A stretch of DNA of 48,486 nt from the NCBI RefSeq assembly GCF_025370755.1, contig NZ_JAMXFC010000043.1, positions 1 to 48,486 on the forward strand. Direction: 5' to 3'. This document shows, one piece after another, positions 35,064 through 44,896 of this stretch (position 1 is its first letter; each line of letters starts with the position of its first letter). Both the position numbers and the translations under genes were made by a program. Source of the stretch: Laspinema sp. D2d (GTDB lineage: Bacteria; Cyanobacteriota; Cyanobacteriia; Cyanobacteriales; Laspinemataceae). The notes beneath the pieces were generated by a model. The model saw only the letters and a program-made list of their open reading frames with translations, was not told the DNA's origin and did not search any database.

Positions 35064-38000
35064 ATGACTTTACGACTCGAACCCTCAAATTCTGTTATGA
35101 CAGTTAGTTCGTCCGACTTATTTTTACGCCATCGTCTCAAAGTCGTCGAGGACTTATGGGAGTCCGTCCTACGGACTGAATGCGGTCAGGAATTAGTGGT
35201 TCTACTGGCGCAATTGCGATCGATGTATTCCGCCGAGGGACAAGCCTACAATTTTTCAGAATCCAGTGTTCTGAAATTAGTAGAACAGTTGGACCTTAAT
35301 GATGCAATTCGAGCCGCTCGTGCCTTTGCATTGTATTTTCAACTGATTAACATTGTTGAGCAACATTACGAGCAGCGCGATCGCCTGCGATTTGCGGGAA
35401 CAACTAACCCCGTTGTCCCCGAAACTGAGCAATTTGAGGTTCCCAAAGAAAGCCCTTATTTTGCGAGTCAAACTGTTACGCGCCGTCGAGAATTAGCCAA
35501 TTTCTCTGCTTTGTTTCCTAAATTAAAGCAGTTGAATGTCCCGCCCCAGCAAATCCAGAAAATTATGGAAAGTCTGGATATTCGCTTAGTCTTTACCGCT
35601 CACCCGACGGAAATTGTTCGTCATACCTTGCGGACCAAACAGCGGCGGTTGGCTCAAATTTTACAAGAACTCGACACCCTAGAAGAAGGTCGGCAACCGG
35701 ATAGCCAAACAACATCCTGCGAAACGAAAGACCTCCTAGAGGCACTCACTGAAGAAATTCGCCTGTGGTGGCGAACAGACGAATTACATCAGTTTAAACC
35801 ATCTGTCCTCGATGAAGTAGATTATACCCTCCACTATTTCAAAGAGGTTCTATTTGATGCCGTCCCTCAACTCCACCACCGCCTAAAACGCTCGTTGCAA
35901 GCGTCATTTCCCTATCTGCAACCCCCCCGTTACAATTTCTGCAAATTTGGCTCATGGGTCGGGTCCGATCGCGATGGCAATCCCTATTGTACTCCTTCGA
36001 TTACCTGGAAAACTGCCTGCTATCAGCGGCAGTTAATCCTAGATAAATACATGGGTTCTCTCGATCGCTTGACCCAACTTTTGTCCTTGTCTCTGCACTG
36101 GAGTGACGTCTTACCAGAACTCCTGGAATCCCTGGAACAAGACCGACTACAAATGCCAGACATTTATGAAAAACTGGCAATTCGCTATCGACAAGAACCC
36201 TATCGGTTAAAACTCGCCTATATCTGGCATCGCCTGGAAAATACCCGCGATCGCAATCAGCGTCTTTATACCGAATCCGACTGGAATCGCCATTTGAGTG
36301 ATATCAAAAATGCTCCGATGTATCACTCCGGTGCAGAATTTCTCGATGAATTACGCCTGATTCAACGCAATTTAGCCGCAACGGGCTTAAGCTGTCGAGA
36401 CTTAGAACAACTCATTTGCCAAGTAGAAATCTATGGCTTTATTTTAGCCCACTTAGATATTCGGCAAGAATCCTCCCGCCACAGTACAGCGATTACAGAA
36501 ATAGCAGAATATCTGCAAATCTTACCCCGCCCTTACGATGACCTATCGGAAGCCGAAAAAACCGAATGGTTGACCCTAGAACTGAAAACCAGGCGGCCTT
36601 TAATCCCCGCAGAACTGCCCTTTTCGGAGCAAACCAGCGAGATTATTTCTACCTTTAGAATGCTGCGGGCCCTTCAAGAAGAGTTTGGCTTGGAAATCTG
36701 TCAAACCTACATCATTAGCATGAGCCGTGATGTTAGTGATTTGTTAGAAGTCCTCCTGCTTGCCAAAGAAGCCGGTCTTTATGACCCCGCTACCGGCATG
36801 GGAACCATTCAAGTCGTTCCTTTATTTGAAACCGTAGAGGACTTAAAACGCGCACCGACGGTCATTCAGAATCTGTTTGAACTGCCACTTTATCATGCTT
36901 TACTCTCCGGCGGATACCAAAAAGCTCTCCCGGCCAGTGTCACTCAGACGGATGTCCCCAACATTTCTAACCTGAAATCTTCTCACATTCAGGTTCCTAA
37001 ATTACAAGAGGTGATGCTGGGATATTCCGATAGTAATAAAGATTCGGGATTTTTAAGCAGTAACTGGGAAATTCATAAAGCCCAAAAAGCGCTCCAACTC
37101 ATTGGCGATCGCTTCAGTGTGGTCCTCCGCATCTTTCACGGTCGCGGCGGGTCTGTTGGTCGCGGGGGCGGTCCAGCTTATGAGGCGATTTTAGCTCAAC
37201 CGGGCCGCAGTATTAACGGGCGGATTAAAATTACCGAACAAGGGGAAGTTTTAGCCAGTAAATACACCTTACCCGAGTTAGCCCTTTATAACTTAGAAAC
37301 TATCGCCAGTGCGGTAGTTCAAAGTAGCTTACTCGGGTCCGGCTTTGATGATATTGAAGCCTGGAATCAAATCATGGAAGAGTTGGCCGATCGCTCTCGC
37401 CAACATTACCGCGCCTTGATTTATGAACAACCTGATTTTATTGATTTCTTCCATGAAGTCACCCCCATTGATGAAATCAGCAAGTTACAAATCTCCTCGC
37501 GCCCTGCAAGACGCAGTAGCGGCAAACGGGATTTAGGTTCTCTGCGGGCCATTCCTTGGGTCTTTAGCTGGACTCAAACTCGGTTCCTCCTCCCTGCTTG
37601 GTACGGCGTCGGAACTGCCCTGAATAATTTCCTAGAACAGGAACCGGAAGAACATCTGAAACTCTTGCGCTATTTCTATCTAAAATGGCCGTTCTTTAAG
37701 ATGGTGATTTCTAAAGTAGAAATGACCCTCTCCAAGGTGGATTTAGAAATTGCCCATCACTATGTTCGGGAACTGACTCAACCGGAAAATCGCGATCGCT
37801 TTGAAGCCCTGTTCACTCAAATTGCGACGGAATTTAACCTCACCCGCGATTTAGTGCTCGCTATCACTGAACATCAACGGCTGTTAGATGGAGACCCAGA
37901 TTTACAGCGATCGGTTCAATTGCGAAATGCCACTATCGTTCCCCTGGGTTTATTACAAGTGTCCCTACTCAAACGCCTGCGCGAACATCAAAGTCAGTCC

Positions 38001-38102
38001 GTAACGGGAGTGATTCACTCCCGTTACAGCAAGGGCGAATTGCTACGGGGTGCCTTGTTAACCATTAACGGGATCGCTGCGGGGATGAGAAATACCGGCT
38101 GA
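35064..38102 (+). CDS. ppc: Phosphoenolpyruvate carboxylase
   Basis: A 1012-residue, full-length bacterial-type PEPC with a strong AGGAGG ribosome-binding site at 35053. It adds bicarbonate to PEP to form oxaloacetate in the cytoplasm, feeding amino-acid synthesis from the TCA intermediates. The catalytic His lies in [13 protein letters not shown] (about residue 177-183). [16 protein letters not shown] (about 653) and [19 protein letters not shown] (about 692) are the active-site loops, and the protein ends in AAGMRNTG. A 27-base palindrome lies in the last 30 codons (38001-38027). No phosphorylation motif of plant PEPC is present at the N-terminus. Confidence 0.97.
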   Translation: MTLRLEPSNSVMTVSSSDLFLRHRLKVVEDLWESVLRTECGQELVVLLAQLRSMYSAEGQAYNFSESSVLKLVEQLDLNDAIRAARAFALYFQLINIVEQHYEQRDRLRFAGTTNPVVPETEQFEVPKESPYFASQTVTRRRELANFSALFPKLKQLNVPPQQIQKIMESLDIRLVFTAHPTEIVRHTLRTKQRRLAQILQELDTLEEGRQPDSQTTSCETKDLLEALTEEIRLWWRTDELHQFKPSVLDEVDYTLHYFKEVLFDAVPQLHHRLKRSLQASFPYLQPPRYNFCKFGSWVGSDRDGNPYCTPSITWKTACYQRQLILDKYMGSLDRLTQLLSLSLHWSDVLPELLESLEQDRLQMPDIYEKLAIRYRQEPYRLKLAYIWHRLENTRDRNQRLYTESDWNRHLSDIKNAPMYHSGAEFLDELRLIQRNLAATGLSCRDLEQLICQVEIYGFILAHLDIRQESSRHSTAITEIAEYLQILPRPYDDLSEAEKTEWLTLELKTRRPLIPAELPFSEQTSEIISTFRMLRALQEEFGLEICQTYIISMSRDVSDLLEVLLLAKEAGLYDPATGMGTIQVVPLFETVEDLKRAPTVIQNLFELPLYHALLSGGYQKALPASVTQTDVPNISNLKSSHIQVPKLQEVMLGYSDSNKDSGFLSSNWEIHKAQKALQLIGDRFSVVLRIFHGRGGSVGRGGGPAYEAILAQPGRSINGRIKITEQGEVLASKYTLPELALYNLETIASAVVQSSLLGSGFDDIEAWNQIMEELADRSRQHYRALIYEQPDFIDFFHEVTPIDEISKLQISSRPARRSSGKRDLGSLRAIPWVFSWTQTRFLLPAWYGVGTALNNFLEQEPEEHLKLLRYFYLKWPFFKMVISKVEMTLSKVDLEIAHHYVRELTQPENRDRFEALFTQIATEFNLTRDLVLAITEHQRLLDGDPDLQRSVQLRNATIVPLGLLQVSLLKRLREHQSQSVTGVIHSRYSKGELLRGALLTINGIAAGMRNTG
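38001..38027. repeat. Perfect palindrome inside the ppc coding sequence
   Basis: GTAACGGGAGTGA and TCACTCCCGTTAC are exact complements around one central T. It encodes the VTGVIHSRY stretch just before the conserved [11 protein letters not shown] motif. Confidence 0.85.
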
Positions 38103-38151
38103 TGCCTTCAGGGATTCGCTAAACTGATTCCAGTGGAAACAATCTCCGGTC

Positions 38152-38174
38152 CCCTCCCCTTGCCAAGGGGAGGG
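38152..38174 (+). terminator. Hairpin after ppc (REP-like)
   Basis: CCCTCCCCTT-GCC-AAGGGGAGGG is a perfect ten-pair stem 50 bases after the ppc stop. It is followed by TATAGGGTGGGG, as in a widespread bacterial intergenic repeat type, and a second CCCTCCC/GGGGAGGG pair recurs at 38196-38244. It may terminate ppc transcription. Confidence 0.6.
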
Positions 38175-38367
38175 TATAGGGTGGGGTCCTTCAATCCCCT
38201 CCCTTATCAGTTGATTCTGTGGGTGAATCACGCCCAGGGGAGGGCGATCGCAACCCACCCATCAACCAGAAACTGAATCCAGTTTCCCTCAGTTCTGAGT
38301 TAACACAGGGAATGTCCGGTTGAGCGTTCACCCTCCAGCCACCCTGATTCAGGATAAGGATAGGATT

Positions 38368-38973
38368 ATGAACAAATCAAAAAAACGGATGTTGATCTGC
38401 ACGGGAGTGGCTCTCTTATCCGGTGCCTTGGGTTCATTTTGGGGCGGACAAATGCGGTGGTTGGCCCATGCTCAACAGTGCAACACGAGCGATTATGTGT
38501 GGTTAAATACCTTGTGCCGAGTGCAGCATAGTCCCGCAATGTTCAAAGGTGGCACCGCTGGATTGTGGACGGGGACGATTTTGGGGGCATTTCTGGCGGG
38601 AATTGCTACCCGCCACCCCAAAGGGAAAAGCCTCTCGGGAAGCGGAAATCAAGAATTGTCGGCCAGTGAAGGGGACCGCCTGGAGTTAGAGGGGTTAACC
38701 CCGGAACAACTGGTACAGGTCCGGGAGTTGATCACCCTGTTAAAAACCCAACCCGCCGATTTGACCCCGGCTTCTGGAAGACCCCAGGCGATCGCCTCCA
38801 AACCCGTCAGTCTGATGGAGTTTCAACAATGGCTTACTGCCCTTGCCCAGTTCCAGGAAATCTCCCCCCTGACTCCACTACAAGCGCAGCATTTGTTGCA
38901 TCAACTGGGATTTTCTGACGAGGCGATCGCCGAGGCCCAAGCCTCCCGCTCCAAACCTGTAGAACGCTCCTAA
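38368..38973 (+). CDS. Hypothetical membrane protein, about 201 aa
   Basis: The preferred start is the ATG at 38368 (MNKSKKRMLIC), behind AGGATAAGGATAGG; a TTG 16 codons earlier is less likely. Residues 8-25 (MLICTGVALLSGALGSFW) and about 62-83 (GGTAGLWTGTILGAFLAGIA) are membrane helices, with a short loop containing two cysteines (QQCNTSD, NTLCRV) between them that would be periplasmic or lumenal and could form a disulphide. The C-terminal 115 residues are soluble and helical (LTPEQLVQVRELITLLKTQ, QAQHLLHQLGFSDEAIAEAQ). Not recognised. It stands between ppc and the HD gene on the same strand. Confidence 0.6.
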   Translation: MNKSKKRMLICTGVALLSGALGSFWGGQMRWLAHAQQCNTSDYVWLNTLCRVQHSPAMFKGGTAGLWTGTILGAFLAGIATRHPKGKSLSGSGNQELSASEGDRLELEGLTPEQLVQVRELITLLKTQPADLTPASGRPQAIASKPVSLMEFQQWLTALAQFQEISPLTPLQAQHLLHQLGFSDEAIAEAQASRSKPVERS

Positions 38974-39547
38974 TCCGGTCTCAGCATCCCGGTTTCCCCA
39001 TTTGATTTTTTCACCCTAAAACTTAAAAAGGCTGGCCTTCCTCTCCGGAACAAGGGAGCCTCAGTGCAAAATCACCGGGATAATCTCCCCTCGTCCTCTC
39101 CACAACCCCAACATCCACAGCGGTTTCCCACCCCGTTGCAAATCGGGAGGGGAGATTCCCATAAACCAACCCATCCCAGGGAGTGCCCAAGCGGTTTCAA
39201 AAAATTATTTCCCTGCTGCTGGTGGGGTTGGGGGGATCTCTGCTAGAAAATTTGATGTTTTAAAGTCCCCCTAATCCGGGGAAAGGCGAATTCCATCTCA
39301 AAAATTCAACTGGCCCAGGGGGACAGTTATGATTAATATTAGGGGTAAAGACAAGGGCAATTAACAGTCCAGTAGAGTCACGGGTTGGGTGGTCGTCCCA
39401 ACTGTCGCAGATCCTACAGAGTGGGGTCAACTCTAACAGCAACCTAGAAGGTCCATAGAACACCAAGGGAGATCGAACCAAGGGAACCAGGGCGAAACTT
39501 TTCCCATTCCTACCCTATAGCCTGCCTTGATAGCGAAACCACCCGAT
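38974..39547. other. Intergenic region of about 570 bases
   Basis: No gene supported. A 60-codon frame starting with GTG at 39064 lacks family resemblance. Small stems such as AGAGTGGGGTCAACTCT near 39418 are present. It should contain the promoter of the HD gene. Confidence 0.4.
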
Positions 39548-40387
39548 ATGTACAGCATCACACAGATATTAATTTCCGACTTTGTTGAAAAACTCCGCGA
39601 AGGCTATTACCGGATGTATGGCGGACTGAAGCCGGACTATGCCGATATTATTGCTTGGGCCGGAGGCATGGCCTTAGAGAATATTGCCAACAGTGACGCC
39701 CTTTACCATAATGTCGAGCATACCATTTTAGTTACCCTTGTTGGTCAGGAAATTCTCCGAGGGAAACACATCCGTGAAGGCGGGGTTTCTTGTGAAGATT
39801 GGCTGCATTTCACCATTTCTTTGTTATGCCATGATATTGGCTATGTCAAGGGGGTTTGTCGAGAAGATAGTGAAGGATTGTATGCCACCGGAATCAATGG
39901 TATAATGGTTTCTCTTGATCCGGGCTGCACGGATGCCAGTTTGACTCCCTATCATGTCGATCGCGGTAAACTGTTTATTGAAGAACGGTTTGGCGGCCAT
40001 AAGTTAATCAATTCTGAAGAAATTAAACTCAACATCGAACTCACTCGTTTTCCGGTTCCGGCAGAGGCAGATCATCAAGATACGGTTAATTATCCCGGTT
40101 TAGTTCGGGCTGCTGACCTCATCGGTCAATTGAGTGATCCCCGCTATCTTAAGAAGATTTCTGGGCTATTTTATGAGTTTGAGGAAACGGGGTTTAATCA
40201 AAAAGTTGGCTATCGAAATCCCGGAGATCTCAGAAAAAATTATCCTAAATTTTATTGGGGAGTGGTTCATCAATATATTAAAAATGGGTTGACTTGTCTG
40301 GAGTTGACTCAACAGGGAAAACAAATTATTGCTAATCTTTACGCCAATGTGTTTGTAGTTGAACATGAACCCCCCAAGCCAACATAA
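39548..40387 (+). CDS. HD-domain metal-dependent phosphohydrolase-like protein (Npun_R2479 type)
   Basis: About 279 residues from the ATG at 39548 (MYSITQILISDF); the frame extends upstream to a TTG at 39527. The metal-binding pattern is ALYHNVEHTILV, LLCHDIGYVKGVCRED (H-D pair at about residue 98-99) and a later Asp (VRAADLIGQLSDPRYL), as expected for HD phosphohydrolases. The whole sequence closely resembles the cyanobacterial family named after Npun_R2479. The substrate is not known; HD enzymes commonly dephosphorylate nucleotides. It is the first gene of a plus-strand run with the ThyA-like protein and ThyX, so a nucleotide substrate is reasonable but only inferred. Confidence 0.85.
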   Translation: MYSITQILISDFVEKLREGYYRMYGGLKPDYADIIAWAGGMALENIANSDALYHNVEHTILVTLVGQEILRGKHIREGGVSCEDWLHFTISLLCHDIGYVKGVCREDSEGLYATGINGIMVSLDPGCTDASLTPYHVDRGKLFIEERFGGHKLINSEEIKLNIELTRFPVPAEADHQDTVNYPGLVRAADLIGQLSDPRYLKKISGLFYEFEETGFNQKVGYRNPGDLRKNYPKFYWGVVHQYIKNGLTCLELTQQGKQIIANLYANVFVVEHEPPKPT

Positions 40388-40762
40388 GGGATGGCGGTGC
40401 GATCGCCTCTTGAAACCCTAACGGAAATTAGCTGTAAGTCATTGGGTCCCCTGGCATCCGGCGGGTTCCCCCTCAATCCCTCTTTCTATTGTGTCAATTT
40501 CATGATATATTGAACATCGCGATTGGTCCAAATAGTTTTGGCCCTGTTTTTCATTGGAAGGCAGGATAATAACCGGCCTTCACTCTCCGATTATCGGGTT
40601 AATTTTTAAGGGAAATACAAGGAATTATTCTAACCTAAAATTGCAAAATTTTATGGCTTTCTAAGTTAACTTTAAAGTTAGAGTCGGGAATTATCTCGAT
40701 TATTCTAATATCCGATTGAACCCTAATTATCGCAAGCCATCCAAGAAAAAAGGTTTATAAAA
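40388..40762. other. Intergenic region before the ThyA-like gene
   Basis: About 375 bases without a gene. A stem GAAGGC (40557-40562)/GCCTTC (40576-40581) may terminate the HD gene. The stretch TAAGTTAACTTTAAAGTTAGAG near 40661-40682 is AT-rich and symmetric, possibly the promoter region of the following gene. Confidence 0.4.
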
Positions 40763-42418
40763 ATGTTTAGAAATACCACTCAGGCATTCTACTCCGAACT
40801 GAAAGCACTGTTAGACTCTAATGAAACGGTTTTGTGGGGTGGGATTGAACTCAAAGCAGGGCGATCGCGCCTCATGAAAATTACCTCTCCCCGCGAACGA
40901 GTTGATATCATTCCTCATCTCAACTCTAACCTCTTTGCTCAAATTGCCGCCACCTTTTGGGAAATGGCCGGTCGTAAAGACTTAAGATTCTTATATCACT
41001 ATTTACCCCAAGCCCTCGACTTTTTTGAAGAAGACCCATCCCAGAACAGCCATGAAAATCCCAGTTTAAAATCCTGGCATCTCAGCAAAGAAATTCAAAA
41101 AATTGTCTGCATTTTGAACACCGATTCCAGTAGCCGAGATGCAGTGATTAATTTATCACAACCTCAACTAACAGACTTAGGAAAGCCCGGAAATATTGCC
41201 CAGAATTGGATGCAATTTTTAATCAGAAATGGTAAACTGCATTTGAATGTTTGTATTCAGTCCCATGATCTGTTGTCCGGGACTTCGGGAATTAATCCGT
41301 TTGGATTGAGCATTTTTCAGGAAGCTGTTGCCTATTGGACGGGAACCCAAGTGGGGGAATATTGCTGCTTCATCAGCGAATTGCATCTCGGCGATCGCCA
41401 CGCTACCCAGGCGCAAAAAGTCCTAGACTCCCACACTCCCAAAACCTTATATGAATTCGGATTTACACCCCCTCAATTTACCACCCCATTTCGCGAAATT
41501 GATAGTACCCTATCACGCTGGTTTGAGTTAGAACATCAAATGCGGCAAGGGTCATTGACAGTCTGGGATGAACTCCAGGATATCCCCGATGAGTTAGTTA
41601 AAAATAGCTTGGAATTACTGTACATTTACAATCGACACCTCCAGGGAGACAAACCGGAAAAAATCGCCCAATTCATCGCCAAATTACCTCAAAATGATTT
41701 CAAAATTGCCGTAATCGAATATTTTTCCCGACTCTGGAACGACTACGAAATCATCCGCCTAGACCCCCAGGAAAAAGACTACTTCGATTATCTCTGGCAA
41801 CGAAGAGAACCAACTCACGCCTATTCTTTTTTAAGTATATTCGAGTTATTAAGCACCCTCCATTACAAGAAAACTCTAGTTTATAAAAATAGCTGGAAAA
41901 AACATGGAGAAGCCCTCGGCGTATTTGCTGGAATTTCCCGCAAATACGACCGCCTCGAAACCATGTTCACTGAAAATGTCAAACCCACTGCGGACGAATC
42001 GGTACTGGATACCTTTGCCGATTTAGCCGTCTATTCCACCAAATATTTAACCTATCTGGCGGAACATTATCCTGAAATGTTTCAAGAATTTATTCAACCC
42101 TATTCCATAGCTGAAGACTTACAAACCTACTGGCATAACGAAGGATTCGACCCGACTTCTAAATTACTGATTCAAAGGTATGAATCATCCGAACAATGGC
42201 AGCAGATATCTAGCTATCAAGGCTGTTTTGAGGCGATTCGAGATGCTTATAAAAAACTAGAGGATATCTTTGTCAACAACGATTGGAGAGTCAGCGATTC
42301 GCGCAAATGTAGCTTATCCGCCGACTTGGCGATCGTCTCCTTGCACTATCTCGTCCTGGCATCCCAACAAGAACCGGAGAATTTCCAGAAATTTGCGGAG
42401 GCGATCGCCAATTTGTAA
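40763..42418 (+). CDS. Thymidylate-synthase-fold pseudoenzyme fused to two DUF1599-like domains
   Basis: A 551-residue protein. Residues about 1-235 follow the ThyA order: SPRERVD, NLFAQIAATFWEMAGRKDL, SSRDAVINL, MQFLIRNGKLHLNV, CIQSHDLLSG (ThyA: YQRSxD), NPFGLSIFQEAVAYWTGTQV and LHLGDRH (ThyA: GDAHxY). Where ThyA has PPCHxxxQF, this protein reads IAQNWMQF, so the catalytic Cys is replaced, and the GxYGxxWR loop is also lost. Residues about 365-450 (YKNSWKKHGEALGVFAGISR then YDRLETMF and DESVLDTFADLAVYS) resemble DUF1599, which is found with phage nucleotide-modification and thymidylate genes. Residues about 470-545 repeat the same pattern (QWQQISS...CFEAIRDAYKKLEDIF...SADLAIVSLHYL). It lies directly upstream of thyX, 132 bases apart. 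Probably a nucleotide-binding regulator rather than a synthase; that is inference. Confidence 0.6.
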   Translation: MFRNTTQAFYSELKALLDSNETVLWGGIELKAGRSRLMKITSPRERVDIIPHLNSNLFAQIAATFWEMAGRKDLRFLYHYLPQALDFFEEDPSQNSHENPSLKSWHLSKEIQKIVCILNTDSSSRDAVINLSQPQLTDLGKPGNIAQNWMQFLIRNGKLHLNVCIQSHDLLSGTSGINPFGLSIFQEAVAYWTGTQVGEYCCFISELHLGDRHATQAQKVLDSHTPKTLYEFGFTPPQFTTPFREIDSTLSRWFELEHQMRQGSLTVWDELQDIPDELVKNSLELLYIYNRHLQGDKPEKIAQFIAKLPQNDFKIAVIEYFSRLWNDYEIIRLDPQEKDYFDYLWQRREPTHAYSFLSIFELLSTLHYKKTLVYKNSWKKHGEALGVFAGISRKYDRLETMFTENVKPTADESVLDTFADLAVYSTKYLTYLAEHYPEMFQEFIQPYSIAEDLQTYWHNEGFDPTSKLLIQRYESSEQWQQISSYQGCFEAIRDAYKKLEDIFVNNDWRVSDSRKCSLSADLAIVSLHYLVLASQQEPENFQKFAEAIANL

Positions 42419-42550
42419 GTGTCCGATGACAGCAAGTCATGATAGGATGAAAAATTTGGCAAATCTAAGAACCCGGTAAGTGCAACCCAGAACCAATCCG
42501 CGATCGGGAGATTCCCCCAGGGGAAACCATTTAGAAGTTAGGAATAAATC

Positions 42551-44431
42551 ATGGATCGATTTCGAGTAGAAGTAATTACCAAAACCCCCAATCCTCAGCA
42601 AGTCATTTATGCAGCAATGCACCAAGATTATAGCGAGGATTTTGTCTATGATGACCAAGATACTTGGCCGTCAGAATCCAAATGTGGCGAACTCATTGTC
42701 AAGCGTCTGTTAGCCGGGGAACGGGGTCATTATGGACCGATTGAACACGTGGGAATTGTGTTCAATTGCGGCTTTTTTCCCCATAGTGTCATGCAGCAAA
42801 TTAGGACTCACAGAGTTGGAATTTCATTCGATGTGCAATGTCTGGCTGGAGACACCGAGGTTACTTTTTTACACGCTGGTGGAAGTTTACGCAAAATAAA
42901 AATTGCTGAACTTTACGATTTGTGGGCTAACGGAGAAAAAGCTATCCGCCAGCGATTAAAACGAGGTAGAAACGGAGAACCACCAGGAGAATACCGCCGG
43001 GATTGCAAAACGCGACTCAAAAAAATTCGGTTGAGGGTTTTAAATGAAACCACAGGATTTTTTGAAATTGGACACATTAATAACGTTATTATTAAGGGTG
43101 TCCAGCCTGTTTATCGAGTAACTCTAAAAGATGGAAAAACATTGGATTGTACGACCAAACACCGTCTATTTACATCGGAAGGTTGGCGAACAATGGGAGA
43201 AGCTGTTGGTTTAGTAACCGATAAAGATGGCAAAGTTCTCCGATTCACTAAAGACTGCAGTTTGATGTGTAATGGGACTGTAGTAGGCGAAGGTCTCTAC
43301 AGAGATAAAAGTTGGCTCCAACATCGATTAAGTGAAGGGCTGTATGTTAATGAAATAGCTCAAATGGCAGGCTGTTCAATAGAATCAGTTAAAAAATGGG
43401 TATATTTTCATGGGTTATCGGTAAATAAACGTCCTAAAGGAACTAAAAATCCTTGGAATAAAGGTAAGAAAGGATACCGTTTGAACCTTTCTGTAGAAAG
43501 TTTTGAAAAAAGACGAGAAAACGCAAAACTTTACACGAAGAGGGGAGAAGATTCTCATTTTTGGAAAGGGGGAACCTCCAATGAGCGCGAACTGATTGGA
43601 GCATGGACAAGGCAAATAGCGCCCCAAGTTCATAAAAAGTTCTGTTACATTTGTCAGTCTTGTGGACAAACAGGAGGGGTGTTGCACGCGCATCATTTAG
43701 TACCTGTATATGCGGATGAATCTCTCGCTTATGATTTTGATAATCTGGTGACTGTGTGTAAAGCTTGTCACGAGGAGATTCATAGTAAAAATCAAGAAGC
43801 TGAGTTTGCTAAAAACTATCAGCCGATTCTTGAACCAAAAAACTGGAAAGGTAAACCTAAACCCCCGGGCAATAAATTAAGAGCGCACCCAGTTAATGTG
43901 GTTAGTGTTGATTTTTTAGGTTACCAAACGACCTACGATCTCGAAGTAGAAGGTCCTTGGCATAATTTCGTAGCGAATGGCGTAGTTGTTCATAATTCTA
44001 ATCGTTACACGGGTAACCGTATTGTTGATGCGGCAAAAGGAATTCGCGACATTGAAGATGTGTTTTATTTACGTCCCGTTGGCTACTATACCGATCGCCA
44101 GGGAAAACGCTATGAATATACCCAACAACAACGCGATCGCGATTTAGCTTGGTGTTTAGATGCCGCCAAACGCTATCAGGTTTTGATTGAAGAAGGGACA
44201 TCAGAAGAACACGCCCGAGGCATTATTCCCTTTGATGTCCGTCAACACTGGGTGGTTTCCTTCAATGCGCGAAGTCTTATGCATTTACTCGATCTGCGCG
44301 CCAAACCCGACGCCCAACTCGAATGCCAAAAACTCTGCGATTTGATTTGGCCGCATTTTCAAGAATGGGTCCCCGCTATAGCAGAATGGTATGAGAAACA
44401 TCGTCTCAAAAAAGGTCGTTTATCTCCCTAA
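42551..44431 (+). CDS. thyX: FAD-dependent thymidylate synthase ThyX, intein-containing precursor
   Basis: A 626-residue precursor. ThyX methylates dUMP to dTMP using methylenetetrahydrofolate and NADPH via FAD. The N-extein (residues 1-96) has GHYGPIEHVG and the flavin-binding QIRTHRVGISFDVQ. The C-extein (residues 483-626) starts SNRYTG and includes GIIPFDVRQHWVVSFNARSL and the C-terminal active-site Arg region. Joined, they give a normal 240-residue ThyX. The intein sits within the ThyX signature RHR...S motif, just before the conserved Ser. The ATG at 42551 has a weak ribosome-binding site (TTAGGAATAAATC). Convergent with dut. Confidence 0.95.
   Translation: MDRFRVEVITKTPNPQQVIYAAMHQDYSEDFVYDDQDTWPSESKCGELIVKRLLAGERGHYGPIEHVGIVFNCGFFPHSVMQQIRTHRVGISFDVQCLAGDTEVTFLHAGGSLRKIKIAELYDLWANGEKAIRQRLKRGRNGEPPGEYRRDCKTRLKKIRLRVLNETTGFFEIGHINNVIIKGVQPVYRVTLKDGKTLDCTTKHRLFTSEGWRTMGEAVGLVTDKDGKVLRFTKDCSLMCNGTVVGEGLYRDKSWLQHRLSEGLYVNEIAQMAGCSIESVKKWVYFHGLSVNKRPKGTKNPWNKGKKGYRLNLSVESFEKRRENAKLYTKRGEDSHFWKGGTSNERELIGAWTRQIAPQVHKKFCYICQSCGQTGGVLHAHHLVPVYADESLAYDFDNLVTVCKACHEEIHSKNQEAEFAKNYQPILEPKNWKGKPKPPGNKLRAHPVNVVSVDFLGYQTTYDLEVEGPWHNFVANGVVVHNSNRYTGNRIVDAAKGIRDIEDVFYLRPVGYYTDRQGKRYEYTQQQRDRDLAWCLDAAKRYQVLIEEGTSEEHARGIIPFDVRQHWVVSFNARSLMHLLDLRAKPDAQLECQKLCDLIWPHFQEWVPAIAEWYEKHRLKKGRLSP
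42839..43996 (+). mobile_element. ThyX intein with HNH homing endonuclease (386 aa)
   Basis: The intein begins with Cys97 (CLAGDTEV, splicing block A) and ends VVVHN before Ser483 of the C-extein (block G; His-Asn then Ser as +1 nucleophile). Block B is TLDCTTKHRLF with the T-x-x-H pattern, and block F is YDLEVEGPWHNFVANG. The central insert contains a helix-turn-helix-like part (LSEGLYVNEIAQMAGCSIES), a NUMOD3-like region (GTKNPWNKGKKG) and an HNH nuclease core CQSCGQTGG...HAHHLVPV...NLVTVCKACHEEIH with two zinc Cys pairs. All motifs look intact, so splicing and homing may be active. Confidence 0.93.
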
Positions 44432-44439
44432 CTTCCGAA

Positions 44440-44472
44440 GGGTATAGAGAGACCAACCCTCTCTCTATACCC
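44440..44472. terminator. Bidirectional terminator between thyX and dut
   Basis: GGGTATAGAGAG (44440-44451) and CTCTCTATACCC (44461-44472) form a perfect twelve-pair stem with loop ACCAACCCT. It overlaps the last codons of dut on the minus strand and starts nine bases after the thyX stop. Confidence 0.8.
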
Positions 44473-44896
44473 CCGTCGATCCAAAACCATTTGCACCTCT
44501 TGTAGTTGCCATAATTTCCGTGGTTGCTACCTCAATTTCTGGCCTTAAAACTGGAGTAATTGCCATTTGAGCAATTCTCATCCCTTTGAGGACTTGAAAA
44601 ACTTCTTGTCCATGATTGATTAAAATCACCTTAATTTCCCCCCGATATCCTTCATCAATGGTTCCCGGCGTATTCAAAACTGTAATCCCCTGTTTATAAG
44701 CTAACCCACTTCTCGGCCTAATTTGTGCTTCCGTCAAAGGCGGTAACTCAATCGCAATTCCGGTTCCAACTAACTTCCGTTCCCCCGGATGTAGCGTCAC
44801 CTCTTCATTCGCCGATAAATCCATTGCGGAATCGTTGTCATGGGCATAAGTTGGAATAATGGCATCCGGATGCAAGGGATAAATTTTTAGTTTCAT
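44465..44896 (-). CDS. dut: dUTP diphosphatase
   Basis: A 143-residue trimeric dUTPase with all five motifs: DSAMDLSA (1), [11 protein letters not shown] (2), [19 protein letters not shown] (3), [10 protein letters not shown] (4) and the C-terminal [10 protein letters not shown] (5). It hydrolyses dUTP to dUMP and pyrophosphate, preventing uracil incorporation and feeding ThyX. Convergent with thyX and divergent from the DUF2442 gene with only 43 bases between start codons. Confidence 0.96.
   Translation of the reverse strand: MKLKIYPLHPDAIIPTYAHDNDSAMDLSANEEVTLHPGERKLVGTGIAIELPPLTEAQIRPRSGLAYKQGITVLNTPGTIDEGYRGEIKVILINHGQEVFQVLKGMRIAQMAITPVLRPEIEVATTEIMATTRGANGFGSTGV

Noticed and set aside
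39064-39246. 60-codon frame starting with GTG after the 201-aa membrane protein
   Set aside because: Low-complexity Pro/Ser/His composition, no ribosome-binding site, no family.
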